Assembly: GCA_900542615.1 (NCBI GenBank)
Contig: UQOG01000095.1
Location: forward strand, 1 to 7,753
From: an uncultured Eubacteriales bacterium
Lineage (GTDB): Bacteria > Bacillota > Clostridia > Christensenellales > CAG-138
Reading direction: 5' to 3'
Length of the DNA stretch: 7,753 nt
Shown piece by piece: positions 1 through 5,760 of the stretch (position 1 is the stretch's first letter; each line of letters begins with the position of its first letter). The translations under genes were made by a program, and so were the position numbers. The notes under the pieces are model-generated. The model saw only the letters and a program-made list of their open reading frames with translations, was not told the DNA's origin and made no database searches.

Positions 1-41
1 CCGCCCCCCCGGGCCGCAACGGCCTATGCCGGCCTCGGGGC

Positions 42-70
42 AAAGAGAAAGGGCAGCACAAGCCGCCCTT
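42..70 (-). terminator. Intrinsic terminator of the sugar operon
   Basis: On the minus strand, 21 bases after the lyxose isomerase stop codon, AAGGGCGGC (70-62) pairs with GCTGCCCTT (57-49). This makes a 9-bp stem with one G-U pair and a TTGT loop. A T-rich tract (TTTCTCTTT, about 50-42) follows at once. Position, stem and U tract fit a Rho-independent terminator ending the four-gene operon. Confidence 0.8.
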
Positions 71-91
71 ACGAATGGGTCACGGAAAGCC

Positions 92-775
92 TCAGTCCTT
101 GGCAGGGGGATACTCCGTGCAAAGGAGCCGATAGGGAGGCTCATCCTCCTCGATGGTGGGGAACCGGCCCAGGGGCTCCAGGAAGCGGTTGTCCGTATTG
201 TCGTCGTTGCACATGGAGACCTCGCCGATCAGCACGGAGCCGCCCCCCTGGGGAATGACGAACTCGTGATAGTAGTAGGGATACAGGGTGAGGCTCTCGC
301 CGGGATGCAGGGTGATCACGGAGCCGGCGGGCACCGTATAGCGGCGGCCGTCCTGGAAGATCTCCACGTCCGTATCCGCCAGCTGCTCATCCTCGGTGGC
401 ATTGTAGAGCTTGAACTCGATGTTGCCGCCGCCCCGGTTGATGATGTCCTCCATCTTGTTCCAGTGGAAGTGCATGGGGGAGACCTGCCCCTCGTCGCAC
501 ATGATGATCTTTTCCGCGTAGCACTTGGTATACTTGTCGTTGTGGACGTTGCCGTTGCGCAGGGTGATCAGAGCCAGGCCCAGGTGGGCGTAATCCCCCA
601 TGCCGTAGTCCGTCACATCCCAGCCCAGCTGGTTATCCCGAATCTCATCGTATTCGTGTCCCTTGGTCTCCCACTCCTCCGGGGTAAACTTGAGGAAGGG
701 GGGCAGCTCAAAGCAGTGTTCAGCCAGCATGGCTTCAAAACGGCGGATGACCGCATTGATCTCAGAGCGTTTCAT
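92..775 (-). CDS. D-lyxose ketol-isomerase (cupin sugar isomerase)
   Basis: A 227-residue protein of the D-lyxose isomerase family (E. coli O157 Z5688 / B. subtilis YdaE type, EC 5.3.1.15). It is a cytoplasmic, Mn-dependent cupin that interconverts D-lyxose and D-xylulose and often D-mannose and D-fructose. The metal-binding pattern is visible as H102-x-H104, E109 (in NKMED) and H170 (in YYYHEF), with K108 beside the Glu as in the family. The length matches the longer Z5688-type enzymes rather than the shorter YdaE. The start is supported by an AAGGAG site about 8 nt upstream. It is the last gene of the operon, 45 nt after the hexuloisomerase stop, and is followed by a terminator. In this operon it probably supplies or drains a ketose for the kinase. 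Family assignment is strong; the physiological sugar (lyxose, mannose or another aldose) cannot be told from sequence. Confidence 0.93.
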   Translation of the reverse strand: MKRSEINAVIRRFEAMLAEHCFELPPFLKFTPEEWETKGHEYDEIRDNQLGWDVTDYGMGDYAHLGLALITLRNGNVHNDKYTKCYAEKIIMCDEGQVSPMHFHWNKMEDIINRGGGNIEFKLYNATEDEQLADTDVEIFQDGRRYTVPAGSVITLHPGESLTLYPYYYHEFVIPQGGGSVLIGEVSMCNDDNTDNRFLEPLGRFPTIEEDEPPYRLLCTEYPPAKD

Positions 776-820
776 TTTCTTTCTCCTTTTTCATTTTAAC
801 TGGTCCGTATGCGATTCAGC

Positions 821-1390
821 TTATTCCAGGTTGGCGTGGTATTGCCACAGGCCCTTCATATCCAGGCCCTGGCGGTCGATGAGCAGCTTGGCCACAATGT
901 CCCCCAGCAGCAGCAGGGTCTGCTCAAACAAAGAGGTCATGGGCTGCTGGGAATCGATCTCGTCCTCCAGGTAATACTTGGTGCGCACAGGCACCCGCAC
1001 CATAAAGGCGGCGATATCCTTGAGGGGGCTGTTGGGGTTGGAGCCGATGTGGACCACCTTGGCGCCCAGGGCATGGGCCTTTTGGGCGATGCCTGCGGGA
1101 AACAGGGTGGTGCCGCTGCCGGACCCCACGATCAACAGGTCCTCCGGGGTAATGGCAGGCTCGGTGATCTCCCCGACGATATGGGTGTCGATCCCCAGAT
1201 GGGCCCAGCGCTTGGCCATGGCCTCCAGGGACAGCAGCACCCGTCCTACCCCTACGAAAAATACCTTCCGGCTGGAAAGCACCGCCTCCATCAGCTGTTC
1301 CACAGACTGGGGGTCAATGGCGGACAGGGCGGTGTCCAGCTCCGAAAGGACCAGGGCCCGCACGTCCCCATAGGTGGGATCTTGCTTCAT
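821..1390 (-). CDS. hxlB: 6-phospho-3-hexuloisomerase (SIS domain, HxlB family)
   Basis: A 189-residue single SIS-domain protein that matches 6-phospho-3-hexuloisomerase, which converts D-arabino-3-hexulose 6-phosphate to fructose 6-phosphate in the cytoplasm. Visible hallmarks are the phosphosugar loop GVGR (47-50), the glycine/serine motif GSGSGT (89-94), QPMTSLFEQ (149-157, carrying the family's catalytic Glu at 156) and the diagnostic C-terminal HANLE ending (H185). Differences from the common forms are GVGRV in place of GAGRS and GSGTT in place of GSGET. It starts 10 nt after the epimerase stop, with an AAAGGAGG site (AGGAGG complement at 1395-1400) 4 nt before the ATG, so it is co-translated in the operon. 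Its usual partner, hexulose-6-phosphate synthase, is not in the window. The enzyme may therefore act on a 3-keto sugar phosphate from another source, or on a different ketose phosphate. Confidence 0.9.
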   Translation of the reverse strand: MKQDPTYGDVRALVLSELDTALSAIDPQSVEQLMEAVLSSRKVFFVGVGRVLLSLEAMAKRWAHLGIDTHIVGEITEPAITPEDLLIVGSGSGTTLFPAGIAQKAHALGAKVVHIGSNPNSPLKDIAAFMVRVPVRTKYYLEDEIDSQQPMTSLFEQTLLLLGDIVAKLLIDRQGLDMKGLWQYHANLE

Positions 1391-1400
1391 GCTTCCTCCT

Positions 1401-2096
1401 TTATTGGGATAGCGCCTGCTGCCGCAGGGCGCGAAGGGCAGCCCAGCTGCCGGTTAGGTCGTCCCGCTTCAGGCAGGTGCTGCCCGTAACGAAAATATCC
1501 ACCAGCTCCTTGCCGTAGCAAAGGATGTTGTCCGGGGAGATCCGCCCGTCGATCTCGATCTTCACGGGCAGCTCCCGCTGCTGGATCATGCCCCGGAGCT
1601 CCCGGATCTTGCGTTCCCCATAGGGGACTTGCTTCTCCTTGGCGCTGCCTGCGTAGCCGGGATTGATCAGCATCAGCAGCACGGTATCGCACTTTTCCAG
1701 CACATACTCCAGGGTGGTCAGGGAGGTGGCCGGCTTGAGGGCGATGCCCGCCCGGGCGCCGGCCCGGTGGATCATGTTCAGCCGGTTGTCCAGATGGGGC
1801 TCGCACTCCCCGTGAAACACCAGCTGATCCACCCCTATATCCAGCAGCTCCTCCACAAAGTAATCCTGCTCCCGGGCCATCAGATGCACGTCAAAGGGCA
1901 GGTTGGTCTTTTTGCGAAGCTGCCGCACCACGTCCAGGCCGATGGGCATACTGGGGCTGAAATAGCCGTCCAGAATGTCCACATGCAGCATGGGGCAGCC
2001 GCTGTTTTCCAGCTCCCGCACCTGGGCTTCCAGGTTGCATAGATCCAGGCAGATCAGGGAAGGGGAAAAGATGCAGGGCTCGTTCCAAAGGCTCAT
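1401..2096 (-). CDS. Ribulose-phosphate 3-epimerase family protein (RPE/AlsE-like)
   Basis: A 231-residue TIM-barrel protein of the ribulose-phosphate binding superfamily. Family landmarks occur in order: SPSL (11-14), HVDILDGYFSPS (38-49), DVHLM (69-73), FHGE (94-97), LKPATSL (120-126), INPGYAG (144-150), EIDGRIS (181-187) and TGS (204-206). The four expected metal ligands, H38, D40, H71 and D183, are present. Known members epimerise C3 of pentulose or hexulose phosphates: ribulose/xylulose 5-P for Rpe, allulose/fructose 6-P for AlsE. Several substrate-side positions differ from canonical Rpe: VMDGHFVPN is ILDGYFSPS, the Gly-Gly after the catalytic Asp is Gly-Arg, and GFGGQ is GYAGS. A non-housekeeping substrate is therefore likely. 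Its ATG overlaps the kinase stop (ATGA) and an AAGGAGGG site sits 7 nt upstream, implying translational coupling. Exact substrate unknown. Confidence 0.88.
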   Translation of the reverse strand: MSLWNEPCIFSPSLICLDLCNLEAQVRELENSGCPMLHVDILDGYFSPSMPIGLDVVRQLRKKTNLPFDVHLMAREQDYFVEELLDIGVDQLVFHGECEPHLDNRLNMIHRAGARAGIALKPATSLTTLEYVLEKCDTVLLMLINPGYAGSAKEKQVPYGERKIRELRGMIQQRELPVKIEIDGRISPDNILCYGKELVDIFVTGSTCLKRDDLTGSWAALRALRQQALSQ

Positions 2097-3040
2097 AGGA
2101 CGCCCTCCTTTCGGATCCTCTCGATCTCAGCCAGGGTGGGCAGGGATTCAATGGCGCCCTTTTTCTGCACGCAGAGCCAGCCTGCCGCGTTGCCGTATTC
2201 CATGGCCTCCTGAAGCAGGCTGCGGGTCAGCTGCTGGGTACTGTGTACCCCACTGTGCAGCAGGCAGGACAGGAACCCGCCCCAGAAGGCGTCTCCCGCC
2301 CCGGTGGCGTCCACCGCCTTGGCGGGCCGGCCGGGAAGCTCCCACACGGCGTCCTGCCAATAGCACTGGGCCCCCTGGGCGCCCAGGGTCTCCACCACCA
2401 CGGCAATGCCCGTTTCCGCCGCCATGGCCTGGATGCCTTCCTGGCCTCCCATAAAGTCCGTCTCCTCCTCGGAGATCTTCAGAAGGTCCACATAGGGCAG
2501 GATGGCCGCTACGGATGCCCGGGCAGCCGCCCTGTCGCCGCCCCACATCAGATCCCGGTAGTTTACGTCAAAGCTGACCATGTATCCCCGCTTTGACGCC
2601 TGGCTTAGGGCGTAGGCGGTGGCTTCCGAGGCCGGGGGCGCGGACAGGGAACAGGAGCCCGCATGTAGGATCCTGGCGCCCTGGGCCAGGGCAACGTCCA
2701 CATCGGCCTTGGTCAGGAACATGTCTGCGCCAGGCTTGCGGGCAAAGGTAAAGCTCCGCTCCCCCCCTGGCCCCAGGGTGACAAAGGCCATGGTGGTCAC
2801 TGCCTCCTCCACCATAGCCGGGCAGAGGACCGCAACCTGGTTTTCCTTCAGGGTATCCAGCAAAAACCGGCCGAAATCATCCGCGCCCACCCGGCCGCAA
2901 AAGCCTGCGAACAGCCCGTTGCGGGCCACCGCGATGGCCGCGTTGGCAGGGGCGCCACCGGCTTTGCGTATGTATACACCAGCCTCCTCCCCTGGCAAAA
3001 AGTCGATGACCATTTCACCGACGCTAATCAGGTCCAGCAT
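2093..3040 (-). CDS. PfkB-family carbohydrate kinase (fructokinase-like)
   Basis: A 315-residue ribokinase-fold sugar kinase, first gene of the operon, which would phosphorylate a sugar (probably a ketose) with ATP in the cytoplasm. Both PfkB signatures are visible: GGAPANAA at 28-35, and DATGAGDAFWGGF at 244-256 with catalytic base D250 and the GAGD anion hole. RKPGAD (101-106), SFDVNYR (156-162) and ETLGAQGA (217-224) resemble ScrK-type fructokinases. Frame-open sequence allows an ATG 9 nt further upstream (3049), but the only ribosome binding site (GGAAGG, 3055-3050) abuts that codon and lies 9 nt from the ATG at 3040. The protein beginning MLDLISVGE also matches family N-termini. The stop overlaps the epimerase start as ATGA. 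Substrate is not determinable; fructose, allulose, tagatose or a pentulose are all possible. Confidence 0.9.
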   Translation of the reverse strand: MLDLISVGEMVIDFLPGEEAGVYIRKAGGAPANAAIAVARNGLFAGFCGRVGADDFGRFLLDTLKENQVAVLCPAMVEEAVTTMAFVTLGPGGERSFTFARKPGADMFLTKADVDVALAQGARILHAGSCSLSAPPASEATAYALSQASKRGYMVSFDVNYRDLMWGGDRAAARASVAAILPYVDLLKISEEETDFMGGQEGIQAMAAETGIAVVVETLGAQGAQCYWQDAVWELPGRPAKAVDATGAGDAFWGGFLSCLLHSGVHSTQQLTRSLLQEAMEYGNAAGWLCVQKKGAIESLPTLAEIERIRKEGVL

Positions 3041-3049
3041 GCATTCCAT

Positions 3050-3055
3050 CCTTCC
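3050..3055 (-). promoter_or_regulatory. Ribosome binding site fixing the kinase start
   Basis: GGAAGG on the minus strand touches the upstream ATG (3049) directly but lies 9 nt from the ATG at 3040. The latter is therefore the more plausible start of the PfkB-family kinase. Confidence 0.6.
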
Positions 3056-3092
3056 ATATTATGTTTTATAAACGAAGCAGCAATCTAAAAGA

Positions 3093-3121
3093 AGTGTAGC
3101 ATAGTCCCCCCCAGGTTTCAA
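3093..3121 (-). promoter_or_regulatory. Sigma-A-type promoter of the sugar operon
   Basis: On the minus strand TTGAAA (3121-3116) and TACACT (3098-3093) are separated by exactly 17 nt. A TGC immediately before the -10 (3101-3099) makes an extended -10. The predicted start near 3086 gives a leader of about 45 nt to the kinase. Just downstream is a small GTTT-ATA-AAAC inverted repeat (3073-3063), which could be an operator but is too short to assign. Confidence 0.72.
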
Positions 3122-3184
3122 TAGGCCCGATGGGACTTGCCGGGATAAAATCGGTTCTTTTTCAGGCGCGGGCGCCCTCCCCGG

Positions 3185-3221
3185 AAAAAAGCGGGGGCGG
3201 AGGATGCCCTTCCCCCGCCCC
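3185..3221 (-). terminator. Intrinsic terminator of mntP
   Basis: Beginning 19 nt past the mntP stop, GGGGCGGGGGA (3221-3211) pairs with TCCTCCGCCCC (3204-3194). The 11-bp stem has one G-U pair and an AGGGCA loop. After CGC comes a run of six T (3190-3185). An alternative register pairs GCGGGGG with CCCCCGC directly before the T run. Either form is a strong Rho-independent terminator separating mntP from the sugar operon. Confidence 0.85.
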
Positions 3222-3240
3222 TTATCAAACAGAGCTGCGT

Positions 3241-3807
3241 TCAACCGGCCAGGAACAGATGCTCCACCAGGATCTTTGTCCCGATCAGCACCAGGATAAC
3301 GCCGCCGGCCAGCTGGGCCTTGGAGCGGCATCGCCCCCCAAACACGCTGCCCACCTTGATGCCCACGCCGGAGAGCAGGAAGGTGGTGACGCCGATGCAC
3401 CCCACCGCCGCCCCCAGGTTCACATCCGGCAGCAGGGCGAAGGTGACCCCTACCGCCAGGGCGTCGATGCTGGTGGCCAGGGCCATGAGCAGCATAGTCC
3501 GAAAGCCGAAGGAAGCGTCTGCACAGCTTTCCTCTTTGGAAAAGGATTCCTTGATCATGTTGCCGCCGATGAAGGCCAGCAGCACAAAGGCCACCCAATG
3601 GTCCACCGCGGTGATGTAGGCTTGAAAGGCCGCGCCCAGCAGATAGCCCAGGGTGGGCATCAGGGCCTGGAAGCCGCCGAACCAGATCCCCACGCACAGC
3701 ATATGCCGCAAGCGTATCTTCCCCGTTGCCAGGCCCTTGCACACGGATACCGCAAAGGCGTCCATGGATAACCCCACCGCTAAAAGCAGCAATTCCGCAA
3801 AGCCCAT
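3241..3807 (-). CDS. mntP: Putative manganese efflux pump MntP
   Basis: A 188-residue polytopic membrane protein of the MntP family (formerly DUF204/YebN), which exports Mn(II) from the cytoplasm. About six hydrophobic segments are visible, arranged as two related halves. Each half carries the conserved acidic motif: GLSMDAFAVS with D16, and TSIDALAVG with D115. The length matches the typical family member. The reading frame is open for a further 37 codons upstream, but the family begins at the hydrophobic MGFAELLLLA segment. An AAAGGAG site lies 11 nt before that ATG, and the upstream extension would run into the promoter. The gene is monocistronic, with its own promoter, structured leader and terminator. 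Metal regulation is likely for this family, but no known manganese riboswitch is recognisable. Confidence 0.92.
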   Translation of the reverse strand: MGFAELLLLAVGLSMDAFAVSVCKGLATGKIRLRHMLCVGIWFGGFQALMPTLGYLLGAAFQAYITAVDHWVAFVLLAFIGGNMIKESFSKEESCADASFGFRTMLLMALATSIDALAVGVTFALLPDVNLGAAVGCIGVTTFLLSGVGIKVGSVFGGRCRSKAQLAGGVILVLIGTKILVEHLFLAG

Positions 3808-3818
3808 TCCCGTACCAT

Positions 3819-3825
3819 CTCCTTT
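3819..3825 (-). promoter_or_regulatory. mntP: Ribosome binding site of mntP
   Basis: AAAGGAG on the minus strand lies 11 nt before the ATG at 3807, slightly long but acceptable. It follows the second leader hairpin by eight bases, so leader folding could influence its accessibility. Confidence 0.6.
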
Positions 3826-3833
3826 TTCCGCCT

Positions 3834-3884
3834 CAGCCCCAAAATAGGCTGGCGTCCATGCCGCCTCGGGGGCAACATGGACGC
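3834..3884 (-). promoter_or_regulatory. Structured mntP leader: two adjacent hairpins
   Basis: In the predicted transcript, GCGTCCATG (3884-3876) pairs perfectly with CATGGACGC (3860-3852). The stem continues inward as TTGCC/GGCGG with two G-U pairs and a CCCGA loop, 14 pairs in all. With no gap, CAGCC (3851-3847) then pairs with GGCTG (3838-3834) around a TATTTTGG loop. The first hairpin begins at about the predicted transcription start. No T run follows either hairpin, so this is not a terminator. It could act as an RNA control element or 5'-end stabiliser, or the inverted repeat could be a DNA operator overlapping +1. It lacks the conserved loop sequences of yybP-ykoY manganese riboswitches. 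Confidence 0.55.
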
Positions 3885-3889
3885 GTTCC

Positions 3890-3918
3890 ATTGTATCATC
3901 TTTTCGTGGGCGTTGCAA
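3890..3918 (-). promoter_or_regulatory. mntP: Sigma-A-type promoter of mntP
   Basis: TTGCAA (3918-3913) and TACAAT (3895-3890) are spaced by exactly 17 nt on the minus strand. A TGA directly upstream of the -10 gives the extended TGN form. The predicted start near 3883 leaves a leader of about 76 nt. The -35 is embedded in the 12-bp perfect palindrome GCGTTGCAACGC (3910-3921), a candidate repressor or activator site. Confidence 0.75.
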
Positions 3919-3948
3919 CGCAAAAGCCTTGCAGCCCCGGCATTTTTC

Positions 3949-5694
3949 CTATTGCCCCGGGCTGGGGGCAGGGGTCGCGGCCGGCTCGACGGCAGGCAGG
4001 GGCGCGCTCAGCCGCAGGGCTTTGACAAAATCCCCCAGGTATGCCTCGTCCTCGTAAGACACCTCCACCACCTTACCCTCGATGGAGGAGGCCATCACCA
4101 TTTTCCCGTCCCCAATGCACACGCCGCAGCGGTAATTGACCCCTTCGTCGGTGTATTCAAAGAACAGGATATCCCCTGGAGCCACATCCTCTATTTTGCG
4201 AATGGTCATCAGGACCCGCCCCCCCATGCTGCTGCTGGCGGCCAATTGATTGGCCGGGAGCCGCTGGGCGTCTATGCCCGCCGCCTGGAAGCAGGCATAT
4301 ACCAGCCCCGCATCGTCATAGCTTTCCGGGCCGGAGCCCCCGGCGGAAAACGGCTTGCCCACCAGCGCCAAGGCCGGGGCGATCAGATCATCCCGGGGCG
4401 GGGGCATCTCCGTGATCCGTAGGGCATAGGCGAAATCAGCCGGAAGTTCGCCCACCACATCCATCACTTGATAGCCCAGTTCGGCTACGATCTCCGATTC
4501 GGTAATCACCTCTATCCAGGTTACCGGCTTTGTGCTGTTCCCCCGCAGAGTGCACCATCCAATGGCTTCCCCATCCGAATCATAGAAGAACAGGATGTCG
4601 CCCGGGATAGTCTGGTTGATGTCATCGATCCGCCGGCTTTTGCCTTCCATCTCCTGGGCCAATTCCGTGGCGGAGCCCCGCTCCTTCACATCCAGGCCAT
4701 AGATCCTAAGACAGGCGCGCACCATGTGGATCTCGTCCTCAAACCTCCAATTTTGCGATATGGTCCGGCGGATCGCAGAATTGATATTCTGGCTTACAGA
4801 ATCCGCCACATTGGTGGGCGCGGCGGCCTGGGCTGCGGCCGTCGCCTGCTGGGATTCCAGCAGGCCGGCATAGGTAAAGCTGCCTTCCCAGGCACATTCC
4901 CGATCCGGATATACATAGAGCCCCTTCAGGGCAATGGGCAGCTTCCCATAGCCGCCTACCAGCTCCATCCGGTAGCACAGGCCGTTGGTATAGATGTCCA
5001 CATCCACGCATTGGGCCATAACGTTGTCCCCATGGGTGGCGCCCACGGTATATTCCGCCGCTTCCCCTTCCGCCAGCAGCCAGGTTTCCGCCAGTGTTTC
5101 GGCAGCCTCTATATATTCCGCCTGCACTTCCGGTTCTCTGAGCTGCTGGGAGGCGTCCTCCGGCAGCTGGGCAAGGGGAATGTTATAGGCCGGGTCGAAG
5201 AAGCGGCCGGTTTCCACAAAATACACCTGCCCGCTCATGGCGTTGATGAGGGCCAGCACGTATTCCGGCTCCGCGGCCGGGTCGCTGCCATAGGACACCT
5301 CCCAGTAGTCTCCATATTGTCCGGTAGCGTCCTTCCAGAAGGCAGCCGCCGCCTCCGGGGGCAGCTCCATCCCGAACATGGACGCCAGCACAACCCGGGC
5401 GCTATCCAGGGCGGCTTCCCGGGTGATATGGGCCGCCCCCGGCTCCCCCTGGGTGTAGGCGGCCGTCTGGATCACCTGGCCCTCCAATGCCTCCCGGCTG
5501 GCGCCCCCTGCCGGGCCGATGGGCAGCTGGCCGCTGCCGGCCGCCGGCTCCAGGCCCTCCGCCGGCACCTCGCCCACCTTCTTGACCCCGGAGAGCACCG
5601 CATCCTGGTTTACATAGGTGGCAATGGCAAACACCCCGGTGGCGCACAGCAATACCGCCAGCACCAGCAGCACTATTTTTTTCTTCATACGCAT
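3949..5694 (-). CDS. Membrane-anchored protein: PepSY-like region, two inactive NlpC/P60-like domains
   Basis: A 581-residue exported protein. Residues 5-28 form one hydrophobic signal anchor after MRMKKK. Residues of about 88-163 resemble a PepSY-type domain (ITREAALDSA, then EYVLALINAMSGQVYFVETG). About 183-283 is not recognised. About 318-428 and 435-563 both look like NlpC/P60 folds, each with a PGDILFF strand (364-370 and 506-512). In the second, the catalytic DCSG motif reads DDAG (Cys replaced by D461), the SHVGI histidine is R522 in YRCGV, and the third polar residue is M534. The first domain has EDEIHMV where DCSGLV is expected and IGWCTLRG at the His strand. Both therefore appear catalytically dead. 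The tail (564-581) is Ala/Pro-rich. Start chosen at 5694 for its AAAGGA spacing; 5688 is possible. It follows the histidine kinase by 66 nt, suggesting a TCS-linked envelope role, perhaps binding peptidoglycan or peptide. Function unproven. Confidence 0.8.
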   Translation of the reverse strand: MRMKKKIVLLVLAVLLCATGVFAIATYVNQDAVLSGVKKVGEVPAEGLEPAAGSGQLPIGPAGGASREALEGQVIQTAAYTQGEPGAAHITREAALDSARVVLASMFGMELPPEAAAAFWKDATGQYGDYWEVSYGSDPAAEPEYVLALINAMSGQVYFVETGRFFDPAYNIPLAQLPEDASQQLREPEVQAEYIEAAETLAETWLLAEGEAAEYTVGATHGDNVMAQCVDVDIYTNGLCYRMELVGGYGKLPIALKGLYVYPDRECAWEGSFTYAGLLESQQATAAAQAAAPTNVADSVSQNINSAIRRTISQNWRFEDEIHMVRACLRIYGLDVKERGSATELAQEMEGKSRRIDDINQTIPGDILFFYDSDGEAIGWCTLRGNSTKPVTWIEVITESEIVAELGYQVMDVVGELPADFAYALRITEMPPPRDDLIAPALALVGKPFSAGGSGPESYDDAGLVYACFQAAGIDAQRLPANQLAASSSMGGRVLMTIRKIEDVAPGDILFFEYTDEGVNYRCGVCIGDGKMVMASSIEGKVVEVSYEDEAYLGDFVKALRLSAPLPAVEPAATPAPSPGQ

Positions 5695-5697
5695 ACG

Positions 5698-5706
5698 CCT
5701 TCCTTT
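5698..5706 (-). promoter_or_regulatory. Ribosome binding site of the NlpC/P60-like gene
   Basis: AAAGGAAGG on the minus strand places AAGGA 6 nt before the ATG at 5694 and GGAAGG 9 nt before the ATG at 5688. Both codons are usable. The frame is open further upstream, to 5745, but that stretch has no ribosome binding site and would put a charged, non-hydrophobic extension before the signal anchor. Confidence 0.55.
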
Positions 5707-5760
5707 CCCTTGGTTTTCTCCATTGTCCCACAGGGCGTTTACCAAATCGTAAGGGGGATA

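Noticed and set aside
1401..2096. Epimerase gene as the missing hexulose-6-phosphate synthase (HxlA)
   Set aside because: Both belong to the same barrel superfamily, but HVDxxDG, DVHLM and NPG motifs are those of 3-epimerases, not of HxlA/OMP decarboxylase-type proteins.
3063..3121. Catabolite-repression (cre) site in the sugar operon promoter
   Set aside because: TGAAACC near the -35 matches only the left part of the cre consensus. The central CG and right half are absent.
3808..3918. Upstream extension of mntP by 37 codons
   Set aside because: The frame is open, but it runs through the promoter and hairpin leader, lacks a ribosome binding site, and adds a non-hydrophobic segment not found in MntP proteins.
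3908..3937. Terminator for the two-component operon
   Set aside because: GGGC-TGCAA can pair with TTGCA-(AC)-GCCC after the NlpC/P60-like gene, but no T run follows and the sequence overlaps the mntP promoter. Termination here is not supported; readthrough into mntP remains possible.
3834..3948. yybP-ykoY manganese riboswitch upstream of mntP
   Set aside because: This element is common before mntP, but the conserved GGGGAGUAG-like loop and its docking partner are not present, and the predicted leader (about 76 nt) is too short.
5695..5760. Separate promoter between the kinase and the NlpC/P60-like gene
   Set aside because: A GACAAT -10-like hexamer exists, but no acceptable -35 lies at 16-18 nt. 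Co-transcription with the kinase is simpler.
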